Origin: Cinnamomum chago
Taxonomy: Eukaryota > Streptophyta > Magnoliopsida > Laurales > Lauraceae
DNA length: 64,000 nucleotides
Assembly: GCA_038049695.1 (NCBI GenBank)
Contig: CP142461.1
Location: 38,737,501-38,801,500, forward strand
Reading direction: 5' to 3'
Below, in pieces: positions 23,102 through 34,125 of this stretch. The position numbers and the translations under genes were made by a program. Under the pieces are notes generated by a model. It was not told the DNA's origin. It saw nothing but the letters and a program-made list of their open reading frames with translations, and did not search any database. How positions within the stretch are numbered: the first letter of the stretch is position 1; every line of letters starts with the position of its first letter.

Positions 23102-25115
23102 TGTTGGGATTGGTGTATGCCCTAAAGCCCACTGACTGCACTCACATCTCTGTTACTGGATATTTATTGATTATTTAATAGAATGACATCTTTCTCTTAT
23201 TACTTGTGTATATGTATGGTTGTATAAGGCCCATTGTTTCTGGTAAATGACTTGGGTGTGTAGTGGCTACACACAGTTAGGTCTGAGTCATGGACACTTG
23301 AAACAATAGACTTGTTCATAACTGAGAGATGGAGTTGGGCACTTCATCTTGGTATAAGTTATAATGAGATACTCTCCTGTATTCAGGGTGACTTACCTAA
23401 GTCACGGGAGGCTTTTCCGGATTTATCTCATTAGTGAATGTGTCATGCATTGAACATGACCACTTGTAGGTGTGATCTCTAAAATAGTACTATCACAGAG
23501 AGAGATCAAATCACCTCTTGCTACTGAGTGACCAGTGCTCTTAATCTTGAGCATTTGTGGATGAACTGACGAAGTCGAGTTCTAGTACTTTAATTCACTA
23601 TGGGTGAGATCCTGTTCATGGGTCAACAACTCTGTGTTTTGGGTACTCGGGCTTGATTAGTTGGGACGTGCAAATGCAATATGGAATCTATGCCATCGTG
23701 TGATGGAATGATCGTCCCCTTAGAATTATCCGATTAATCATCAGAATCTAAGATCTTAGTATATGGATGTTCCATATGGATATTGAACTTGTGGGTCGCT
23801 CCCTGGATCAAAAGAATAATATCTGGATGATGATTAAGTCAAGGGTATGAAGTTCTAAGGATAAGATGTAATCAAGAAGGTAGATAGTACATCGGTTAAC
23901 CTACTTGATTATGGATGTTACATAGAGGGGCATTGTGGTCATTATACTTGGTAGGTCAAAGACAATCGTCTATTTATGATGAGCTTTATTTGCAATTTAA
24001 TGTTTGTCCCTGGAGTGCAACCATAACTCTCTAGTGGAATGAGTTAAGGTTAAAATGATCTTAATGTTGCTATGGGGTTAGCATGGACATTTTGGTCATT
24101 TTGGGAGCTAAGGGCAAATATGTCTTTTGGTCCCTCTTCTAGCCACTTTCCTATATTGCATGGTTTCCTAATTTAATTAGATGATATGTGGTTGAATTAA
24201 TTTTGTGGAAAAATAATTTTGAGTTTAAATTCAAATAGGCTTTTGATGGCATACATGAATTTAACTCTAGCTAAATTATTAACTAGTGGGCCATGGTGTG
24301 ATTATCTATCTTGTGGGCCAGCCATGAGTGGAGCCCCTTGTATGGGGTTTCCAAGTTTAACTAGGTTTCTTTACTTGGAAGGAACAACTCCTCTTTGGGT
24401 AAGAATTCCTATGATTAAAGCTTACTAATTTTTAGTATCTTTAATTAGAAAGTGTTGCACAACTAAAGGGGCTGATTGCTTAATTTTAGGGATTGTCATT
24501 CCTATTAGAAAGAGAGCTCTCTTAAAAGGAATGTGATCTTTATAAATAGAGAGGAACTACCCTTGGGCGTGCAACATAGAAAACAAGGAAGAAACAAGAG
24601 AGGAAAGAAACCCTAGGGGCGTGAAACACATTGGAGCTTCTTTGGCCGCCCAAGACAAGAAGGTAGCACACTCACGCCCAGCCTTTGCTGGCTTCTTCTT
24701 CTTCATTGGAGAGATTAGATCAGGTTCTGGTCTTGTTCCACAAATTGTAGATTCAGAAAACCCTTCTTGGAATCCATATTTTGATCCCACAATCAAAGCC
24801 AATCAGATTAAGTAGTGGAATAGAAGAGAAGATCAAAGGAGAAGCTACTGCAGAAAATTCCTGCAACACACATTGCTGGTTGCAGGCTGATATCAGTCCT
24901 TTGAAGTCTTTCTTTTCAGAGTTTTGAGGCATTCATATCATCAAGGTAATAGTCCTCTATTATCTCCTTTCTTTATACACATGTTGATCATGATTTCATG
25001 GAGTTTTTATGCATGATTCATGGCTGGAAATCAGATTTGTTTCTTGTTTTAAAAACTTGAAATACCAAATCAGCCATGGAAGTCCAAGTTCAGATCTGTA
25101 ATGCATGAACTTTCA
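23102..25115 (+). mobile_element. C: solo LTR of another retrotransposon family
   Basis: The 2014-bp TGTTGGGATTGG...GAACTTTCA is flanked by the TSD CCCCC (23097-23101 and 25116-25120). The orientation follows a good TATA box (TATAAATAGAGAGG, 24541) about 1.4 kb in. No internal region is present. The TGTTGGGATTGGTG start is seen in plant Copia LTRs, but I cannot place the family. It is inserted next to the palindrome cluster of A3. Confidence 0.88.
24541..24548 (+). promoter_or_regulatory. TATA box of LTR C
   Basis: TATAAATA followed by a purine-rich GAGAGGAA. The only strong TATA sequence in this LTR, so it marks the U3/R region. Confidence 0.6.
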
Positions 25116-25618
25116 CCCCCTGGGGCCAAAAAAATCCATATTTTGCATATTTGAAGGATTCTCTTTGTGGGGATTTTTGGGCCACTAAACCAAGCTTGGA
25201 AACATGTTTTAAATCAAACGAAGATGTTTAAAAACATGAAACACAAAGAGCCTAAAATAATTTGGAAGATTTAAAACATAGGCTAGCTTGATTTCTAAAA
25301 ACTCTTTTCATATGAAAATGCATACAAAGATGATTATGAAAGAGATGAATGTATGCAAGGCACAAACCTAAATTCTCAATATGATTTCTCAAAAGTAATG
25401 CACAAAGAATTAGGTTTTCAAAAGAGTTTTGGATTCTAAAACCAATGCATCCAAGTTTAGAAACAAAACATGCATAAATCATTAATTCTACAAGTCTAAA
25501 ATCCAATGCATTTATAAAACCAGATTTCAAGTTTTTCTAAAACAATGCATGTGTGAAAATTCAAATGATGCTAAAGTGAAAATGCATCCATCAAATTGCA
25601 AATACAAAATTCCTAACA

Positions 25619-26689
25619 GACGTATGGTCTTCTACGTCAGCTGGTGTCTCCAATGGAGTGAGAGTGGGTTAAACGTGCGGAGTATCAGCTTGGCTTGACG
25701 CTGTGTCATCTTCTGGCTTTCAATCCAAATTTGTGTCATGCATAATAGACACAAAGGAGACAACAAACTTGCCCCTAGCCTTTTGTTTTGTCTTCCTTGC
25801 TTTGGTGGTGATTACTAAAGGCTTTGAAGATTTGAGAGAGACAACGAAGGGAGAATGACTGCTCTCTTCGGATTTGCTGGAAGGTTTGTTTTATTCCGAT
25901 GATTGTTGAGAAGCCTTGCCCATATCTTTCTGGAGATTTTCGGTAAAGGGTGTTATTTCTTCTTCCTTTTCTTCTTTTTCATCTTTATAGATCTGAACAT
26001 CTGCAAAATGGACGTCTTTGCCATTGAAGGGTTTTTTATCTACAAACACTCGATGTATTAAGCCGTCGTTGCCAACGAACTTGATGCACTGATGTAGAGT
26101 TGAAGGGACGACTCCATTCTCGTGTATCCAGGGGCGTCCAAGAAGGATATTGTTGCATGAAGGGGTCTTTATTGCACATACAGTGACTTCAGAAATAAGA
26201 TCACCGATTTGCAATTTGAACTTGATTTTCCTGATAGGCCTTTGAGCGCTCCCATCATATTTAAAGATGGATACAGATGTGTGACTCAACTTGCTAGGTG
26301 GATTACCCAACTCTTCGAGTGCCGAAGTAGAGATGAGGTTGAGTGCAGAACTCAGGTCGATCTGGACTTTGTGTACTAGCATCTCTTTGACGTATCATGT
26401 GAAGTACAAGGGTCAGTTGTGCTTTGTCTCGCCTAGCAGGAGGTCATCTTTATCGAAGGCGATGGTTACACTTGCTGCTTTTTTAACCGAGAGGCACTCA
26501 ATGCCTGATCCCACGGTTTTCTTCTTTTCTCCCTTTGCGGAAGTATTTGATTTCTCGATCCTATTGTCCATTTCAATTTGTAGGACTCGTGGGGCATGTT
26601 TGTTGACATCCGCATTCAGTCTTCGCAGTTCTGAAGTGAGGTTATCACGAGTGTGTGGAGACATTCGTAATAAGTCAAGGATGTGTAGT
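25619..26689 (-). pseudogene. G1: decayed gypsy protease to G-patch region
   Basis: In reverse, this matches 38345-39430 of G2 at both DNA and protein level. Readable blocks are LHILDLLRMSP, KAASVTIAF, ALNLISTSALEELG, LLGRPWIHENGVVPSTLHQ and a DEKEEKEEE stretch. The frame is broken: in the KHN..PLYF region two TGA stops replace codons that read through in G2, both consistent with C-to-T changes at CpG. The protease motif, D-P-G-S in G2, reads D-L-S-S, so the catalytic loop is lost. The left piece of this element is 21740-21865. The right end abuts, at the exact base, the LTR of a second gypsy (Gx) at 26690. Sequence beyond that point is off the window or displaced. Confidence 0.88.
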
Positions 26690-26922
26690 TGATGGGGCTC
26701 AGCCTTTCGTCCTCTCCTTCCACCCCGGGGCTGCTGGGGTTCGGCAGAGGAAGAAAAGTGAGTCGTCAACATTTTTTGTACAGGTATGCCAGATTTTCTA
26801 TTCTACTTGTAATTTGAAGTGGTAATCCTGAGATTCACCTTCATAAGTAGAAAGGAAATCAATTCTTTTTTCTAACTTTCCATTGCACATATACTTTAAG
26901 AAAGAGACATTTTTTTTAAAAT
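26690..26922 (-). repeat. Gx: right-hand (U5) end of a gypsy 3' LTR, minus strand, first part
   Basis: TGATGGGGCTCAGCC... is the reversed end of a G LTR (...CCATCA), alignable with 32490-32726 of G2 through the GCCCCGGGG block and the TTGGCATACCCGTACAAAAAA block. It starts exactly at the LTR terminus and its left neighbour is pol of G1, as expected for a new insertion. The five bases before it, GTAGT (26685-26689), would be the TSD. The LTR is broken at 26922 by B4 and resumes at 60259. An open frame at 26413-26772 is a chance fusion across this junction. Confidence 0.88.
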
Positions 26923-27435
26923 TGTGAGAACCCGACCCCTAATCTCTTGGATTAGTGTTGTTTTATTTGTGGATTAGTTTCTTTTAGTGGGATTAGTATT
27001 TGTTGGGTTGAGTTTGTGAACTAGAATGGTTTTTCTCTAGTTTTGGAGAATTTTGAGGGCCTTTGTGATTAGTGGGACCCTTTGGGGGTTCTTTTAGTGA
27101 CTTTGCGCGAGATTGGGAGATTATTTGTAATTCCTGATAATTCTTGTTTTAGCCTCGTTTGACTTATTTTGTTAACCTCTACAACTTTCGTGTTCACTCT
27201 ATACCCGTTCGAAGCTCCGAAAATCAGTTTTTCCAGCCCGGAGGGCAAAACAGTCTTTTCACACCAAATCTGTACCCAAAACTCGATATTCCCGAAACCC
27301 GCGAAACATACACTTTTTGGAAACTAGATATTTCGACGATCATTTCTTCCTTCTTCGTCGAATCCATCCGAGGTCCCGAATTAGATGATTTCAGCCAAAC
27401 TAGTCCCTTAAGTTGTGGGACCCAAACCTCACTTG

Positions 27436-27443
27436 CTTATAAG
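27436..27443 (+). promoter_or_regulatory. TATA-like box of B4
   Basis: CTTATAAG, followed 40 bases on by a conserved stretch (TTTTCCAGCACA) that B1 and B3 also have. B1 has TTATAAAC here. It is the best TATA candidate in the B LTR; about 1 kb lies between it and the palindromes. Confidence 0.4.
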
Positions 27444-28464
27444 AGGAACCCATCTCCTCCCTTGTCCATCTTCATTTTCCAGCACACAACTGAGCCTAGG
27501 GTTTGCTCTTGTGTTTCTCTTCTTCTTCTTGCTTCTTCATCTCCAAGCCACACCAATCTTGCACCAAACTCGAAATGGAGATCATCAATCTCTTCCTCTT
27601 CTTGCAAGCTTTCCATTGATACCATTTGTGAAGAGAACCCTCCATCACAAGACTTCCTTTGAGCTTACCTTGTCCATTAGAGGACCTTGCAAGTAAGTGT
27701 TCTTCTTCATCTTCTAGATTTGTAATCTTCTTGCCTTAGAGAAGCTCCACCTTGATTATTGAAAGGTTTCCTTGTCATTTCATGGTTTAACCCATTTTAG
27801 GGTTTGTTTTGGGGGTTTTTGTAGAGATTGTGGATCTTGAGCTTGAGAGGTGATTAGGAGCTTGATTTGCTAGATTGGGACCCAAGGCAAGTGGATGAAT
27901 GGATGGTTTGAATGTTATCAAAGTTTTATGAGAAAATCCTAAGTTTATTTCTTGTTCTTGATCATCGGATACATGTTTGCACATATGCTCCTTGTCACTT
28001 ATATATGGATTTCGAAATTTGCATATTAATGGGTGTTTCTATCTTGTTAATCTCTTGGAGAGGTATGCATTTCATTTGGTCAAGTTTGCTCATATGGTTT
28101 TATAAGGAATAGGATTGGTTTGGCCATCCATGGTTATGTTTATTAGTTACATTGACTTGAAGTTGATACTCATTTAATGAGTTTTGTTAAATCATCTATT
28201 GTGATGGAAATGTGATCAATAGACTTTGTTTATCCATAGATTTTTGGCTCAAATGGACCCTTGTGTATATTTGGGATTCTTCCCTTTGTTTAATGTGAAA
28301 TGAGAAGAAAGAGGTGTTTGGATTTTAATGTTCATTGAAGTTTTGATGGGAGTTTTATTGTAGTTAGGATGTTGTTGAGGTAAGGAAAAACTCAATTGGT
28401 ATATGTGTTGGAAGGAAAGGAAAAAGAGGAGAAAAATCAAGTGTTCCCGGACCTGCACACGCCC

Positions 28465-28560
28465 AGGTCCGATCGATCGGACCTACAGGCCGATCGATCG
28501 GCCTGTCTTTAACTGTAAGGCTTTTTGGGCCGATCGATCGGCCGATCGATCGGACCCTGG
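28465..28560. repeat. CGATCGATCG palindrome cluster in B4
   Basis: Four copies of CCGATCGATCGG: one within AGGTCCGATCGATCGGACCT, itself a 20-bp perfect palindrome, one within AGGCCGATCGATCGGCCT, and two abutting. The position is the same as in B3. Confidence 0.9.
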
Positions 28561-30550
28561 TACAGAAATTTCGGCCGATTTTTTTGTGGACCTTGGCTAC
28601 CCTCCTTGGACTCACTTGACCATATGTGAGAGTGTCTTGAGCCGATGCTCTTCACGGTTGGTTCGGAATGCATCGAAGTTCAATCTATTCAATCTTGAAC
28701 GGGATGGAACGACACGATATCTTCTTCATACCTAAATGCAAAGTCTATTTCCTTGGGTATCGCGAATTCTATTCCTTTCGGTGACTGAGTAGGTTGCTCG
28801 ATGGTTCCGAGTTGACATTATACTTAGGATGGACCGTTTATAGTCTTGATTTTTCTATCATAGTATCTAGTACTACCCATAAGCTCATGTTAAGTTTTGA
28901 AAATAGTAAAAGTGCATAAGGAGCCCGGAATGTCTTCTAACTCAAGGAGTACCAAGTAATTATTATAATCGACATACGGGACCCCTATTCACCTAAATAG
29001 ATCTTGAAATTAATATTTTTCCCGAAATTGTAATAGTTCATTGTTTCACCTCATTTCCAAGATTTGCATTACATGACTTGTTTTCCCGAAAGCATTGAAG
29101 TTACTCTAGTAACAGTTATTGAAACTCCATGGGGATCCGAACCCTAGAGGGGGGGGTGAATAGGGTGAGCTTCAATTATGACCAATTTTAATCAAATTTA
29201 ACTTCTTAAAAACAAACTAGTCACATGTGATGATTTATCATACAAGATGCGGAAGCTAACAAAAGAATCACCACAAAGCAATCACCATCACACAAGGATT
29301 TATAGTGGTTCGGCCTCAATGCCTACATCCACTACCGGCTTGTGATCCAACACCCCACTGGATTTCCACTATTTATGCTTTTCAATAGGCTAAGCAATAA
29401 CCTTTACAATATGCTTTTCGAGGCTAAGCAATAACCTTTATAATGATGTTTTTTAAGGCTTAACATCAACCTATACAATATGCTTTTATAGGCTAAGCAA
29501 TAACCTCTTCAACCATAGGTTGGTTATCTCACTAAATTAGTGTCTAACATACACTTGATGGAGATCCAATTTAAGTTCATTACATTGCCTCTTAAATAGG
29601 CGGATATGGAAGTGACATACAAATACACACTCACACTATGAATGCAAAGATGAAAACAAATGAAGTGTGTGTGTGTGGTCCTCAATCATTTTGAAAATGA
29701 AAGCTCATAAATGTATGCCTAAGGCTTTTGAAAGTTTTAGCTCATAAAACATTTATGATTGAGGAAGTAATGCAATCACATGTTAAAAGTAACAACTTGT
29801 TAATGATATCAAAGTTACACAAGTTGTATGAAATGGATTAGCTCTAAACATGTGATGCATAGGGATGTCAATCAAATCACCAATGAAGCTCAAAACATAA
29901 AAATAGATTTGATTGAAGTAAGGGGACAAATCATATGTAATTATAAAGACAACTTGAAAATGATTTACCAATCAAAGTAAGGCAAGTTGTGAAACATTAA
30001 AACAATAATACACATATGATTTGTAATGATGTTGAATCCAAAACATAAGATACATTTGAAAGAGATTTTCTTATGATGGAAAACAACAACCAAAGATTCA
30101 ACAAAGTATATGAATCATGTTACATATTTCATTAACATGATCTACTTAGATTTACCAAAGATAAAGTACTACTTTGATGAATCAATGGTGATGTATCCAT
30201 AACAATAGATCTATTCAAAATATAACACATGCTAAGGATACAACACATCATATATTATCATGTTACTAAAGATTTACCAATGATAAAACAAAACATGAAA
30301 ACATATGATTTGTAAAGAGGTTGAGTCCAAAACATAAGATAGTTTTGAAAGAGATGTTCTTATGATGGAAAACAACAACCAATGTGTTGACACCAAAAAT
30401 GTCACTTTGCCTCTTCACACCAAAAGCTACATGGAGCCACATCCTACCAAAAATAGGCAGGCGCCACTTCAAGCATCAGATCTTGTCAGAATCAAACAAA
30501 AACTGCAAGGTCATTCAAAACAACCAAAAGAGAGGTACACATGAAGTTTC

Positions 30551-30943
30551 AGGCCATTCCGACATTATTTGGCCTAGCTTCACTTCTCCAACAGCTAAGC
30601 AGCAGCTCCCGGCAGCTGAGTACCCCGGGACCATAACACCCAATTCGGGGCTTGTGGATCATCTCAAAATAACTCCAATTGGCTCCCCATCAAATTTCAG
30701 GTCAATCGGACATCGTTTGACCGAAAGTCAAAGCTCGGCATTTCCCTCACGGTGAAATAAAGGTCAATCGGACATCGTTTGACCAAAAGTCAAAGCTCGG
30801 CATTTCCCTCGCGGTGAAATCAAGTCAAGCATTTGCGGGCCCCCAAACGGCTTCAAAACCTGAGCAAAAGCCTATGGTTGGTCTCGTCTACTGCTCAAGA
30901 AGCTACACGTCGAATTTCAGGTCATTCCGACATCGTTTGACCT
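30551..30943. promoter_or_regulatory. Four covarying dyads in U3 of the G2 5' LTR
   Basis: Each unit is about 25 bp with a fixed core close to ATTCCGACATCGTT and complementary outer arms. In one unit the arms are AGGCCA and TGGCCT; in the others AGGTCA and TGACC(T). Both arms change together. They lie 1.0-1.3 kb before the TATA box, so they act, if at all, as DNA sites. The 3' LTR has the same four. Confidence 0.65.
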
Positions 30944-31178
30944 AGTTTCGACGCTTGACAAAAATCGGCGGTTCTCCACAACAAAGTCTTCGGCTTTTCA
31001 GAAAATGGGAAACTTTGCGATCAAATTTGCACGGCTTCTCGTCAGGCTTTCTTGAGGGAAATCCAGCCAATAAATGAGAGGAAATTCCAAGAAAAATACA
31101 GGAGAAAACAGAAGCAAAAATGGACGAAAAACGGCGAAGAAAAAGCGACCGAAAGGCGGCCAAAAAATGGGCCAAGGC

Positions 31179-31200
31179 CCATGGTCGCCGGCGACCATGG
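31179..31200. repeat. 22-bp perfect palindrome in U3 of the G2 5' LTR
   Basis: The half-site is CCATGGTCGCC, followed at once by its exact complement. The next bases, GGTCCGGGCC and CCCGGACC, form a second near-palindrome. The same 22 bp is in the 3' LTR at 55812-55833. In Gx the equivalent (61593-61630) is decayed. Confidence 0.9.
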
Positions 31201-31895
31201 AGGTCCGGGCCCCCGGACCTCGCCCAAAAACCCCGTTTTTCGGGTATTTTTCGCGTTTCGAGTTGATTGGCCCCTGTGATTTTTCCAAAATCTGATTTTT
31301 TGTGCATGATATCCGTCGATCTTCATCAACATCACGGATCCATCACTGGAATCATTAGATCATCATCGGACGCCTCAAGATCGTCAAACGGCTAACCAAG
31401 GAAGCACACTTTCTGCCCGCCCGATCGCGAAATCGACTGGACAGATGTTGCCGGCCCGCTGACATCAACCAATGTCTGAAATTGGATCACCATCCGACAT
31501 CAAATGGTATGTGGGTCCATTGGTGATCATCGCAAGAAGAATCCCAAAGGATGCGGCACGGCCCGCGACTCTTCAAGCGCCCAGGCAATCAATTAATGAA
31601 GTTAAATGACCCGTTTATGACAAGTTAATGCGGTCATTAACTCACTATCTTGAACGGCCCAATCAGAAGCCTTCGTTCAGGAGTTACAAGTCCAAGCAAT
31701 CATGGCATTCAAGCCATGAAACTCCTAACATAATGGAGATTAAAGGCGATTAAATGCCCATGACTCTCCTCCGGCCAATGAAATCCAAGGGTCAGGAGTT
31801 ACAAAACAAAAAGCAATTAAACTTGTAACTCCTCCCTTAATGAGCTTTATTACCATAAAGGCTCATAAATCACTCCTAAAGGCTACCAAAAGGCC

Positions 31896-31903
31896 TATAA
31901 ATA
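31896..31903 (+). promoter_or_regulatory. TATA box of G2
   Basis: CCTATAAATAGGAG. It places the transcription start near 31925 and so U3 at about 30385-31925. The 3' LTR copy is at 56529-56536, and Gx has TATAAAAGGGG in the same place (reversed, 60890). Confidence 0.7.
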
Positions 31904-32402
31904 GGAGTCCTCTCCAAGCATTTCAAAAAGGAGAAACACACACAGAAGGATCCGGAAAAATCGCCAGAAAATCATTCAAAAATCCTTGGAGAAATCTCTA
32001 CAACCCTGCTCCTTCAAGAAAACTCTGCTGCAACAAGTTCAACAAGGTGATTGAACCCCCTTGGGGGGCCACCCCCCCAAAGACCACCTCTCCTTCTATC
32101 CAACATGGCTAGATGCGGCTTTTCAGCCCGTCTACTCAGTTTTTTACCGGATATAGGACCTTATCTTGGTCCTTATCCTCTAAAAATCTGAGGTTGGAGC
32201 CAAGCCAAGAAATCAAGCACTATGTTCTCATCTGAAGGACGATGGCGGAGCCCATACATGACTCGCGACCATCGATCTAAACGAGCCCTCCCACAATCGC
32301 ATGAGAAGTTAGATTCCTTTTTCTTACTTTTCTGTTGTAAATTGTATTTTTTCTAAAGAGACAAAAAAAATCACATCTCTTGTCTTTCATTATTGATAAG
32401 AT

Positions 32403-32490
32403 TTGTAAATCGCCTTTCATGGCAAAATCGCCTCCAACGGCACCAAACCGCCTTCTACGGCACAAAAACGCCTTTCACGGCATTCAAACA
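32403..32490 (+). repeat. GCC(N6)GGC mini-array in the G2 LTR
   Basis: Four units of about 20 bp, such as CGCCTTTCATGGCAAAAT and CGCCTTTCACGGCATTCA. Each has the inverted arms GCC and GGC around TTTCAY. In Gx (60258-60400, reversed) there are about seven units, so copy number varies. Confidence 0.8.
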
Positions 32491-32729
32491 AAACTGTCTC
32501 TTTTATTAAAATATGTATGCAATGGAAAACTAGAAAAAAGTTTCATTTCCCTTTTTACTTGTGAAGGTGGATCTACGGATCACCATTTCTAAATTCCAAG
32601 TATTAAAGAGAAATTGGCATACCCGTACAAAAAAACTGATGCCCGCTTTTCCTTTTTCCCTCCACCATACCCCGTCAGCCCCGGGGCGGAGGCAGCTTTG
32701 GAAAAAGACAAAAGCCGGGTCCATCAAGC

Positions 32730-32747
32730 TGGCACACCCGGTGGGAC
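32730..32747 (+). other. Primer-binding site of G2
   Basis: TGGCACACCCGGTGGGAC starts three bases after the LTR. Sequences like this follow the 5' LTR in many Tat-lineage elements. I do not assign the tRNA. Confidence 0.75.
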
Positions 32748-32924
32748 TCGTTCATTTGATGAACATGTGCTTAGATTCCTTTTGGCTCCTTTTTAGTTGG
32801 TGGCCTATGTTGGATCTTGCATCTAAAAAAAAAAAAACACATGAGATGGGATTCTTGGAAATTTCTTCTTTTAAGTTTATTTCCAGTCTTTCTTGTTTCT
32901 AAAAAAATTTTATCAAAAACAAAA

Positions 32925-33415
32925 TCTTATTTACAAAAATTTTTCAGATTTTCCTCTTTTGGGTTTAAGTTGAGAAACTTTGGTTTCTTCCTTTTCGGAC
33001 TTCGGGATCGCAGAAAAGTTGAACCCATTTTCGGAATGGAACACCATTCGCTCTCTTCTATGAATCCATAAAAAAAAATCAAAAACAAAATCTGATTTAA
33101 AAAAAAAAAATTCAGATTTTTCTCTTTTGGGTTTAAGTTGAGAAACTTTGGTTTTTTCCTTTTCGGACTTCGGGATCGCAGAAATGTTGAACCCATTTTC
33201 GGAATGGAACACCATTCGCTCTCTTCTATGAATCCATAAAAAAAAAAAAAAAAATCTGATTTACAAAAAATTTTCAGATTTTCCTCTTTTGGGTTTAAGT
33301 TGAGAAACTTTGGTTTCTTCCTTTTCGGACTTCGGGATCGCAGAAATGTTGAACCCATTTTCGGAATGGAACACCATTCGCTCTCTTCTATGAATCCATA
33401 ATAAAAAAAAAATCT
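32925..33415 (+). repeat. Leader repeat block 1 of G2 (three units of about 165 bp)
   Basis: Units start near 32943, 33111 and 33273 (spacing 168 and 162). Each carries TTTCCTCTTTTGGGTTTAAG, TTCCTTTTCGGACTTCGGGA and a poly-A end. They lie in the leader between primer site and gag. Confidence 0.92.
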
Positions 33416-33659
33416 TTCTAAAAAAAAAAAAAAAACCACTAAGGTTGCACCAATTGCGTTCTTTGACCAAAGTGGATCTAAGAAAAGCCTTGTCCAGAGT
33501 GTGGAGACGGCTAGACTGTTCTAGGCAAGGGTCCTCCAAACGGGTTCATTAAGTAATCCTACCCTTACTTGGGGGCTGATCTATCAACTGAGGTTTCATA
33601 AGATCGAATTGGAGATCTATGTGAACTCTTAAAAAAAATCTCTAAAAAAAAGAGAACAA

Positions 33660-34125
33660 AAAAAAAAAAAAAAAAAAACTTCTGTCATTTTTGGATTCAT
33701 ATTTGAGAAATCCTGGTTCCTTCCTTTTCGGACTTCGAGATCGCAGAAATGTTGAACTCATTTTCGGATTGGAATACCATTTGCTCTCTTCTACAAAGTC
33801 CAATCTTGACACTTTCAAAAAAAAAAAAACTTCTGTCATTTTTGGATTCATATTTGAGAAATCCTGGTTTCTTCCTTTTCGGACTTCGAGATCGCAGAAA
33901 TGTTGAACTCATTTTCGGATTGGAATACCATTTGCTCTCTTCTATAAAGTCCAATCTTGACACTTTCAAAAAAAAAAAAAACTTCCGTCACTTTTGGATT
34001 CATATTTGAGAAATCCTGGTTCCTTCCTTTTCGGACTTTCGAGCTCGCAGAAATGTTGAGCTCATTTTCGGATTGGAATACCATTTGCTCTCTCCTATGA
34101 ATCCAATCTTGACCTTTCAAAAATC
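33660..34125 (+). repeat. Leader repeat block 2 of G2 (three units of about 152 bp)
   Basis: Units start near 33680, 33831 and 33983. They share the core TTCCTTTTCGGACTTCGAGA and GGAATACCATTTGCTCTC with block 1 but have a different outer part, so the two blocks are diverged branches of one repeat. Between the blocks (33416-33659) and after them (34126-34522) is unique leader sequence with no gene. Confidence 0.92.

Larger units (their letters stand above)
21866..25618 (-). mobile_element. A3: solo A-family LTR, minus strand, split by LTR C
   Basis: TGAAAGTCCTGAGG...CCTAACA is flanked by the TSD GACGT (21861-21865 and 25619-25623). It has no primer site or interior, so it is a solo LTR. It is interrupted by C at 23102-25115; the A LTR proper is about 1.73 kb. 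It keeps the AGGCTAAGCAATAACC repeats (22137-22290) and a reversed TATA box (CTTTATA, 22916-22922). Confidence 0.94.
30385..32726 (+). repeat. 5' LTR of G2
   Basis: TGTTGACACC...GGGTCCATCA. U3 holds four dyads of the form AGGTCA(N13)TGACCT or AGGCCA(N13)TGGCCT (30551, 30699, 30761, 30919), a 62-bp tandem duplication (30699-30822) and a 22-bp perfect palindrome (31179-31200). The TATA box is at 31896. U5 has a short array of GCCTTTCACGGC units (32403-32490). Confidence 0.95.

Noticed and set aside
26413..26772. 119-codon frame ending in the G1 protease region as a possible gene
   Set aside because: It is a chance fusion of Gx LTR sequence with G1 pol across the insertion junction at 26690.
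32927..33439. 170-codon minus-strand frame with a repeated SEWCSIPKMGSTFLRSRSPK peptide
   Set aside because: It exists because the leader repeats have lengths divisible by three (168 and 162). The related block 2 does not keep a frame, and there is no start or promoter evidence.
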